Origin: Pseudophaeomoniella oleicola
Lineage: Eukaryota > Ascomycota > Eurotiomycetes > Phaeomoniellales > Phaeomoniellaceae
DNA: 64,000 nucleotides
Assembly: GCA_003868215.1 (NCBI GenBank)
Contig: QWDQ01000009.1
Coordinates: forward strand, 310,001 to 374,000
Direction of reading: 5' to 3'
Shown: positions 57,303 to 64,000 of the stretch, piece after piece
How positions within the stretch are numbered: position 1 is the stretch's first letter
Layout of the letters: every line of letters starts with the position of its first letter
Made by a program: the position numbers and the translations under genes
The notes under the pieces: model-generated
What the model was told of the DNA's origin: nothing
What the model saw: only the letters and a program-made list of their open reading frames with translations
The model's database searches: none

Positions 57303-58214
57303 TCACTTCTCGAAACTCATGCTATAACCACCCGTCTTCTCATCCTTGACCATCTTGAAATTCTCCGTGCTCAACCCGAACGGTTTCAAGATCCCGTTCC
57401 CCAAATCCTTCAGCTTGCCCATCATCTCGCCCATCTCCTTCTCCTTGGCGCGGTCGAGCTTGGCGGGGAGGTCGCGCAGCGCGGCTTGCACGGTCCGTTT
57501 ATCGGACGGTGGGAGCGTGTCGGGCGGGAAGCGCTGGGAGAGGAAGATATAATCTTCCTGGGCGGCGGCGAGGTTGGACCAGCCGTCGAGCTCGAGGCGG
57601 GAGCGGGCGCGGCGGAGGAGGGATTTGGCGCGGATGCGGTTGATTTCTGCTTTGCGGGTGTCGGAGAGTTGGAGTTTGGTGAGGGAGGCGGTTATGGCTT
57701 CGTCGTCGGAGCCAGATAACTCGACCACTGCGTCGTCTTCGGAGTTAGTGGCTGCATCATTGCTAGTAGTTTCTTTTGTGTTGGCTTTTCGCCTCGGTTT
57801 CTTGCGATCATTCTTGTCTTTTGCTTCTTTTGCTTCTTTCGGTAATGGGTCGAGTATCTCGAGGTGGTCTAAACTTCTTGTAGCGGCCTCGACTGCATCC
57901 TTCCACTCCTCCAATTTTATATAGCATGCTGATATGTTCGATTGTAAGACTGCGATCTCGAAATCCAAATAGTTCGGACATGACGATAGGGCCCTGTCGT
58001 AAGTCGACAAGGCTTCGGTAAATGCGGAAGAGCCAAATAGTGTGTTCGCCTGTGACTTCAAGTCATTGGACTCTGAAAGTAGAGCGGCTTCTTCCTCGGG
58101 AGGGAAGCGAGCGTCGTGGAATTCTTCATCCGAAGACGAAGTTGAGGAAGCGGAGGAAGCGCGGTGCTGTTTGCTCGGGCCAGAATTATTGCTGGCTGGG
58201 GGAGGTGATGGCAT
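57303..58214 (-). CDS. TTC1-like TPR protein
   Basis: Single-exon gene of 303 aa; ATG at 58214. TPR-containing adaptor related to human TTC1, which binds Hsp90-type chaperones and G-proteins. The N-terminal 40 residues are Ser-rich and acidic (SSASSTSSSDEEFHDA). TPR helices start near residue 46 (ESNDLKSQANTLFGSSAFTEA), continue with LDFEIAVLQSNISACYIKL and EEWKDAVEAATRSL, then, after a charged insertion (residues about 125-175), INRIRAKSLLRRARSRLEL and WSNLAAAQEDYIFL. The C-terminal block (MGKLKDLGNGILKPFGLS) and the last residues (KTGGYSMSFEK) match the conserved TTC1 ending. Its 3' half is GC-rich. Confidence 0.87.
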   Translation of the reverse strand: MPSPPPASNNSGPSKQHRASSASSTSSSDEEFHDARFPPEEEAALLSESNDLKSQANTLFGSSAFTEALSTYDRALSSCPNYLDFEIAVLQSNISACYIKLEEWKDAVEAATRSLDHLEILDPLPKEAKEAKDKNDRKKPRRKANTKETTSNDAATNSEDDAVVELSGSDDEAITASLTKLQLSDTRKAEINRIRAKSLLRRARSRLELDGWSNLAAAQEDYIFLSQRFPPDTLPPSDKRTVQAALRDLPAKLDRAKEKEMGEMMGKLKDLGNGILKPFGLSTENFKMVKDEKTGGYSMSFEK

Positions 58215-58992
58215 TGCTGGCAGCTCTGTGACTCTGCTGTACCATACAGCGGTCTTCAGCAGGTTTCAACCCTCGCTACTGTTTCATTCTTAATTCCGTG
58301 TAAATACATAATAAAATGTCGTCCTCCGAACTGACGCCCCGCAGAGTGACGATGTTCTAAACAAATCCCAGAAAGACCCCGCAAGAATCGTGAGAAGATA
58401 ATTAGTGAATAGAACCGACGGGTCAATATTCCGACGAGCCGCATCATACAAAGTAGATATCAGTGCAAACGCAAACTGCAACGCTTTACGAGAATTGAAT
58501 ATGAATCTGTGGGCAGGCTATCCCATGACGTAAGATGCTACTGTTGAAAATATCATTTCCAGAAAATATGATGCCGAAGTCTTGGGGGCACGTGGTGTTC
58601 AGGTCTCTTCGCAAAGCCGATCTGCCTGAGGAAAATGAGCCCTTCGGACAAATGCAACTGAATATCAGAAGAGGCACTGTCGGTTAATGCAAGTTGCCAG
58701 GAAGATTCTCGCAGGCTCACACCATGTGTATCCTACAATTAGATCGTTTGGGGTATAGCACAATTGGTTTTAACGGTCATAGGTTCGATGAAGTTATCCA
58801 GCGCTGCAGCAAGTTTTCTAATTGGATGTGACGTAAACTCTGGTTGAGAGAACCGTGGCAAGGATTTTACTGTATTTAATCCGCAAGAAAACAGGTGACA
58901 AAAAAGGGATATAAAAACTTATCAATCGAATTACTATCCGAATTTGCTTTCAAAGTCCTGGTTAATTCTCATCACTACCCAGCCTCGCCATA
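58215..58992. promoter_or_regulatory. Divergent promoter of TTC1-like gene and phosphatidylserine decarboxylase
   Basis: A TATAAAA box lies at 58910-58916, about 80 bases before the decarboxylase ATG. At 58755-58797 an A-box-like TAGCACAATTGG and a B-box-like GGTTCGATGAA lie too close together for a tRNA gene. Nothing else is seen. Confidence 0.5.
58910..58916 (+). promoter_or_regulatory. TATA box of phosphatidylserine decarboxylase
   Basis: TATAAAA, 77-83 bases before the ATG at 58993. Confidence 0.5.
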
Positions 58993-60003
58993 ATGGCCCT
59001 TATGGACTACGTTCATGCTGCAGTGGACTGGTTATTGAGCACTGTGAAGCTCATCCAAAATCGAGAGATTGGATGGCAAACAGTAGATCGCAAGAGCGGT
59101 AGATATATGAGAGAGCAGCAGCCGTTATGGAAGAAGTTGAAGCTATGGTTTCTGTTCAGCCGACCTATCGAGTGGGTTGACCGCACTCATCTCCTCCGCC
59201 TATGGATACACGACAAAACAGTCAACGCTGGAAAGGAAGAGGGAACCAAGGCGTCAGCTCAGCAAATCAAAGCATTTGTGGACTTCTACAGGATAGATAT
59301 GAATGATTTTGAACCGTCTGATATTAGCAAATTCGAGACTTTCGAGGACTTCTTCGTACGCAGACATGCCCCAGGTAGCCGGCCGATCTATGCGGAAAAC
59401 GACAATACCAAAGCTGTCATCGTTGCCGATAGCCGTATTGTTGTCTACCCAACAGTCTCAGAAGCAAAGGCGCTGTGGATAAAGGGCAAGAACTTCACTA
59501 TTTCAAATCTCATCCAGGATGGAGACATTGGAAAGACATGGGCCGAAGGAGCTGTGGCGAGTTTCCGCCTTAGCCCTCAGGATTACCATCGTTATCATTC
59601 TCCTGTGAGCGGCAGGATCAGCTGGTACAAGAAGATACCCGGGCAGTACTATCAAGTGGACCCTCTTTGCCTGAGGAGCGACATAGACATCTTAGGACAG
59701 AACGCCCGGTGTTGTGTCGTTATCGATACCGAAGAGTTTGGAAAAGTACTGTTTGTTGCCATCGGGGCGACCAATGTGGGCACGGTTGAGATCAACGAGA
59801 AATGGCAGAAGCCGGGAGATCAAATCAGGAAGGGAGATGAGGTCGGGCTCTTCCAATTCGGAGGTTCGAGTATCATTGTGGCATTCGAGAAGGGTAGAGT
59901 CCAATTTGATGAGGATCTTCTCTCGGTCAGTCGCCATCTAGTCATGATGGACGTCGAGGTCGGCATGAGTCTCGGGGTAGCTACCAAGCCGAGCAGCTCC
60001 TAA
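58993..60003 (+). CDS. Phosphatidylserine decarboxylase (short type II-like form)
   Basis: Converts phosphatidylserine to phosphatidylethanolamine using a pyruvoyl group made by self-cleavage. Single-exon gene, 336 aa. Seen: FETFEDFFVRRHAPGSRPI, SFRLSPQDYHRYHSPVSG with the His needed for self-processing, then AIGATNVGTVEI and KGDEVGLFQFGGSSIIVAFEKG. The cleavage site is GGSS, the variant found in many PSD2-type and plant enzymes instead of LGST. No C2 domain, no mitochondrial presequence and no membrane segment. The short length, compared with yeast Psd2 (over 1000 aa), marks it as an accessory rather than the housekeeping enzyme; related short forms occur next to biosynthetic genes in fungi, though none is seen here. 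Confidence 0.92.
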   Translation: MALMDYVHAAVDWLLSTVKLIQNREIGWQTVDRKSGRYMREQQPLWKKLKLWFLFSRPIEWVDRTHLLRLWIHDKTVNAGKEEGTKASAQQIKAFVDFYRIDMNDFEPSDISKFETFEDFFVRRHAPGSRPIYAENDNTKAVIVADSRIVVYPTVSEAKALWIKGKNFTISNLIQDGDIGKTWAEGAVASFRLSPQDYHRYHSPVSGRISWYKKIPGQYYQVDPLCLRSDIDILGQNARCCVVIDTEEFGKVLFVAIGATNVGTVEINEKWQKPGDQIRKGDEVGLFQFGGSSIIVAFEKGRVQFDEDLLSVSRHLVMMDVEVGMSLGVATKPSSS

Positions 60004-60850
60004 AGAGCTCTAACGACAAGGAGTTATAGAGAGACAGCGGAGGACTGATGTATCCATATCATTCATATACTTACCCGGGCCCGCAAGTACACTGTTGTTG
60101 GAGCCACTCACGATAGGGGTCATGAGCTACTGTAGGCTATTCGACGTCAGAAGTTCACTGCCATCACCGATTCACAACGTAGGATGAGGCCTAAATAAGA
60201 GATACTCGAGATATTCGAACCACCCTGAAGCTATTGCCAGAATACGATGAAGCCCTTTAGCATGCATAAGGTATCTGGTACTATGTGACTTTCCAATGTA
60301 GGTAAATAAGGATATGTCTCGATGTCCCTAAGGTAAGTTAGTGAGTTAGATAGTCGATGTGGGGACAACTGCCGCAAACAGTCTTCGCTAAGGCAGCCGT
60401 TTCGCCGGTGTCGTCCTGCCCCTGCTACGTAATTAGTAAGTTACAGTAATCATTACTACGTAGTAAGAGCTGGAAACCCCCGAAGCTTCCCCAAGCTCCA
60501 AAATACATTGGACAGGGGTACAACACATTGCACCGTGCGCATTTTACTATCATTTACTACCCAAGTTGGTTACACAAATGCCCTGATCTCGAAGCAAACA
60601 TCATACGCTCGTTATACTTCCCCAGCTTACTATAATGTATTTCTTTTCTGGCTTGGACATTTGGATATTGTAGAATTACCAGATCACCGGGTTTCTCTTT
60701 TCTCGGTGACGTCGTAGTACGAGACGTCGTATAGGCGCATACTAAGTCCTCGAGCGACTTGGTCCATTGCGCGCAAACGAGAGGGAGACAGATTGTCAGG
60801 ATTGTCGCAGTTTCAGTGTACATCATCAGAAGGTTCAACGCTTGACCAAA
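60004..60850. other. Intergenic with TACGTAGTA palindromes, no gene seen
   Basis: Between two plus-strand genes. Contains CTACGTAATTAGTAA (about 60425-60439) and ATTACTACGTAGTAAG (60452-60467). Short open frames have no family features. Confidence 0.5.
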
Positions 60851-61918
60851 ATGCCGGTATACATCCTACATGGCTTTCGATGGCCGCGCGCCGGTTTTAC
60901 TGGAATACGAGTTCATATTATTGTCAACAATCTCGAAGATGCATCTGCCGAGTACATTCAGACGCCTTCAAGTCAAAAAGATATCATCGAGTCCTTTCAC
61001 AAAGCCTTTCCGCAAATCATGACACAATTGCCAAAGGGCAGCCTCCATTTCATCGAACAATATGATCCGGATGACCTCACCAGCGACAATGCGGTTAGCC
61101 AGCCTTTCGCTTATGTCGCGGACAAGGTGATCACCATGGCAGCGCCTGGCGAAGCTCTTCTTCAGCCTGGCACTCCGGATGCAACCAAATCCATCAGCCG
61201 AAGCACTTCTGAAAAGGTCAAACCCAACATGCTCGGAGTCAATGTTGAAGACGTAATTGCCGAAGGATCTGGCCTGAGTGCGAAAGGATGGGATGCATTT
61301 GCTGACCTAAGGGATGCCATCGCGCCAGGTGAAAAGATTGGATGGTGGATTGTATACAACGGGGACCCAGCAAGAGATTATGATGATCTGACCGATGAAG
61401 AGGAATATAATGATGTCGACGACGGCGATTATAGATCGGAAGAAGAGGAGGAAACCACACCTACTGAACAGAAAGACGAGGAGTCCTTGACTGCATTGCC
61501 TCAAATCCCTTCCGAGCCAAAAGCAGCCCCGAAACGTGGACCGAAGCCTGGCACCGCATCATTGGCAGCACAACAATCCAATCCGAATACCACATCTCAA
61601 TTGAGTTCTACGGTTCGCCAACCCGCACCCCTCCCCATTAGGACTGGGCCGTCACCAACCAAAGGACCAAAACCGAAGCCCAAGACTACTCCTTTTGAAG
61701 ACCAGAAGTCTCCATTGAGAGATACGACCAAAGACCCGATCTTTCGACAAGACCCCGAGCCCAGACAATTACAATTTTCTCCCGAAACCAAAAAGCTACC
61801 TCCAATTCCACCACAGAAGAAGACTGACAAGGCGACACCACAGAGGCCGAAGACACCAGTGAAGCCCGATACGCTGAAGAAAATATTCGGGAGGAAGATC
61901 GATAAGACTGGAACATGA
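60851..61918 (+). CDS. Conserved fungal protein of unknown function
   Basis: Single-exon gene; the ATG at 60851 (MPVYILHGFRWPRAGFTGIR) gives 355 aa; the frame extends 28 codons further upstream but that part looks non-coding. The N-terminal 180 residues look globular (VHIIVNNLEDASAEYIQ, IIESFHKAFPQIMTQLPKG, GWDAFADLRDAIAPGEKIGW, WWIVYNGDPARDYDDL) and end in a strongly acidic run (DEEEYNDVDDGDYRSEEEEE). The C-terminal 140 residues are Pro/Lys/Thr-rich and basic (KRGPKPGTAS, GPKPKPKTT, IPPQKKTDKAT, FGRKIDKTGT), probably disordered. I cannot name a Pfam-type domain. The acid-then-base layout suggests binding to other proteins or nucleic acid; this is inference. Confidence 0.75.
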   Translation: MPVYILHGFRWPRAGFTGIRVHIIVNNLEDASAEYIQTPSSQKDIIESFHKAFPQIMTQLPKGSLHFIEQYDPDDLTSDNAVSQPFAYVADKVITMAAPGEALLQPGTPDATKSISRSTSEKVKPNMLGVNVEDVIAEGSGLSAKGWDAFADLRDAIAPGEKIGWWIVYNGDPARDYDDLTDEEEYNDVDDGDYRSEEEEETTPTEQKDEESLTALPQIPSEPKAAPKRGPKPGTASLAAQQSNPNTTSQLSSTVRQPAPLPIRTGPSPTKGPKPKPKTTPFEDQKSPLRDTTKDPIFRQDPEPRQLQFSPETKKLPPIPPQKKTDKATPQRPKTPVKPDTLKKIFGRKIDKTGT

Positions 61919-63068
61919 GTCGGCGAACAACGGAACTCATGCACATAATGTCTGGCTTTGACCCAGCTAGATCTGAAAGGGGGGCGGCATTGATTCGTCA
62001 TCAATTCCATCGAAGCAGTAACTTTCAGGTCAGATGAAGCATGCGCAGTGTCGCTGTCTTTATCTTGCAACATAAAATCCATATCGGGTCCTTCACAGGC
62101 AGTTTCTGGCCATCGACCTTTCCGACAGAGATAAAACATCGGTTTGCAACATGATGAACTCAGTTCTGCCACACTGTGATCTACTCGTTGCAGGTAACCA
62201 ACTGCAATTCGATGTCGACATTATCTCCCGGACTTTTCAATACGACATTGGATGCCTTTTGTACTCTAGCCGAATGTGGCTCTGATCCATTTCGGTAAAT
62301 CAAGCAACCTTATCGCTTGGCAAAGGCCGACGCGATATAAGCGAGACCCTGACTATTCAAGCCACGGTGGAACGTCGTTTTGAAGCCATCTTGGAGAATT
62401 GAAAGGGCACGAGGCGGAGGACGATGAATCGCACAGCTTTCATTCTATGAGTAGACGTCGCGGCTAAGGCAAGTCTGTAACATCTACGTTTGTTTACCTT
62501 GCGTATCTACCAGGTATCTAGGCATGTATTTCCGGTTGTTATGTCAAAGCACATCCAATTTTTATACTGTAAATAGCAAGTACGAGACGAACACTGCGTG
62601 ATCTTGAGTAATTACCGCTGATCGATCGCGTGGAGACGGTTATTAGATCATAACCGAAAGTCCCTTGAGGATCGCCCCACGTACGGTAAATATCTCGCCG
62701 TAATGATGGTTCGCGGGGGAGCAAAGTAATGCTCGACGTCATCAATATGATATTGAATTCTGGAACGTTTTAAAGCACCTTCAAATAGGCCAATTTCACT
62801 CTTCTCAACAACACCTTTAAACATCTTACATTGAGAAGCAGTCAGAGAGTCCTTCTACACAGAAAATACCAGGAAAGGTAAGCATATTTTCCCTTGAGAT
62901 TGATCACGGAAACACCGTACTCCACATTTGCACGCACAATGTACCTATTGGGGCTGCATGGTATTGTTTCCAGACACAGTTTGCAGATGCTCTACAGTTT
63001 TCATTGATGCTCCTCCAATATCCATAGAGGCTCACAATATCTTGCAGGAAACCAAAAACCTTCATACA
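61919..63068. other. Intergenic and probable 5' leader of the BLI-3-like gene
   Basis: A possible 5' UTR intron starts with GTAAGC at 62878 and ends with CTTGCAG at about 63047, just before the ATG at 63069. Upstream, no gene with family features was found. Confidence 0.45.
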
Positions 63069-63751
63069 ATGTCCTCCGCAGAGTTCAGCAATACTTCAGT
63101 CCCTGGCGACAAGCCAGCAGACCCATACACGCTCAAGAACAAAGAAGACCCATCGCTTGAGCAGAAGATTGAAGACTTCAGCTTCTTCGTCTCGGCAAAC
63201 AAGTTCTGCATGCTGACCACGAGGACTGCAGACGGGCTTCTGGTCTCGCGGGCCATGGCTCTAGCGGCAAAGGTATTATGGACTCAGTCTCCCTCTGGGA
63301 CATGTTAAGCTGACCACTTTCACAGGAATCGGGTGGTGTTGACTTGCTGTTCCACACAAACACCGAGTCAGGCAAGACTGACGACCTCGAAGCACACTCT
63401 GACGTCAACATCGCTTTCCTCAACGGCACAGGCGAATGGGCATCTATCTCGGGAACAGCCAAGATCGTGACTGACCGTGAAACCATCAAGAAATACTATT
63501 CACCGGCTTTGAAAGCCTGGGTTGGTGACCTTGGTGATGGCACACATGATGGCGGCCCAGACGACCCACGTATTGGTATCATCAAAGTCGAGGCAAAGAC
63601 CATTCAATATGCTGTCTCCAGAGGGAATTTCGTTAGCAGAGGTGCGGACTTGGTCAAGGGAGCTCTTACTGGGGAGGCACCTGCTGTGAACAAGCTCAGA
63701 GAGATCTCTCAGAGCGAGGTTCAGCAATACAGGGCGACTGCAAAGGCATAA
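63069..63751 (+). CDS. BLI-3-like FMN-binding split-barrel protein (pyridoxamine oxidase-like)
   Basis: Related to Neurospora BLI-3, a blue-light induced protein, and to bacterial general stress protein 26. Model: join(63069..63272,63326..63751), 209 aa; 53-base intron, in phase (LAAK then ESGGVDLLF). Seen: KIEDFSFFVSANKFCMLTTR, SRAMALAAKESGGVDLLF, SDVNIAFLNGTGEWASISG, ETIKKYYSPALKAWVGDLGD and PDDPRIGIIKVEAKTIQYAV, the split-barrel strands and flavin-contact region. The C-terminal tail carries VSRGADLVKGALTGEAPAVN, conserved in fungal members. No targeting signal. Light control is inferred from the family only. Confidence 0.9.
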
Positions 63752-64000
63752 ACGGTCGATATTACTCCAGGACGGGGGATTTTGAAGTTGCGAAGCTAAA
63801 AAGAATATCCATGCGCAAATTGCAATGGCGGGTAGTCCATATCCAGAGATCATGAAGGATGAAAAAGGATTCACTGTAATATTATTATCTCACCATCTCG
63901 GTTCTCGTCTCAAAATCAAAAATGAACCCTGTTCTTCATGATCAACAGCATCAATCAGGCATAATACTGCTATGTCATGAGAAACCGGTCCTTTGCTTTG

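Noticed and set aside
58755-58797. tRNA-like A box (TAGCACAATTGG) and B box (GGTTCGATGAA)
   Set aside because: Only about 20 bases separate them, too few for an anticodon arm, and no acceptor stem pairs. Probably chance or an old fragment.
61597-62172. Minus-strand 191-residue frame overlapping the end of the unknown protein gene
   Set aside because: It is the reverse of a Pro/Lys-rich coding region and has no coding character of its own.

Overview
The window is nuclear DNA of a filamentous ascomycete (Pezizomycotina). The evidence is short GT..AG introns (about 45-80 bases, often with CTAAC/CTGAC-like branch sites), closely spaced genes on both strands, and fungal-specific families: a HET-domain protein, a reductive iron uptake pair, a GPI-anchored mucin-like wall protein, a PX-associated-domain protein and a BLI-3-like protein. 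The class cannot be fixed from sequence alone; Leotiomycetes or Sordariomycetes is a guess. I see 26 protein genes. No rRNA, convincing tRNA, CRISPR array, intact transposon or viral element was recognised.

Layout. 1-8423: RBM39/Rsd1-type splicing factor (cut by the window edge), sphingolipid fatty-acid 2-hydroxylase, a nitrilase-family gene with an odd splice site, a HET-domain protein and a Nudix hydrolase. 9016-13174: PHD-finger protein and secreted endopolygalacturonase. 15632-20737: divergent iron permease (ftr1-like) and ferroxidase (fet3-like) around a promoter full of SreA-type GATA sites. 22096-26978: hexose transporter, cytochrome c peroxidase, mitochondrial 1-Cys peroxiredoxin. 27443-36765: two-TM protein of unknown function, TFIIIC 90-kDa-type subunit, Lcp5/neuroguidin-type nucleolar protein, PX-associated/DUF3818 protein. 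37365-46001: 14-exon ABC-C transporter and a second sugar transporter. 48752-55121: GPI-anchored mucin-like protein diverging from a membrane-anchored pepsin-fold protein that lacks a catalytic Asp. 56037-63751: AlaX-type editing protein, TTC1-like TPR protein, phosphatidylserine decarboxylase, a conserved protein of unknown function and a BLI-3-like flavin-fold protein.

Splicing was worked out by joining frames at canonical sites and checking that phase stays open. Apart from the nitrilase, every multi-exon model closes in frame.

Functional links: the permease and ferroxidase form one plasma-membrane iron uptake machine under a shared iron-responsive promoter. The peroxidase and peroxiredoxin are neighbouring peroxide-detoxifying genes. 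The mucin-like protein and the pepsin-fold protein are both surface proteins sharing one upstream region. The rest looks like ordinary housekeeping and accessory content. The gene-free stretches are marked by recurring short palindromes of the TACGTA and TACCTAGGTA type and by microsatellites. I did not find convincing evidence for a wholly new multi-gene system.
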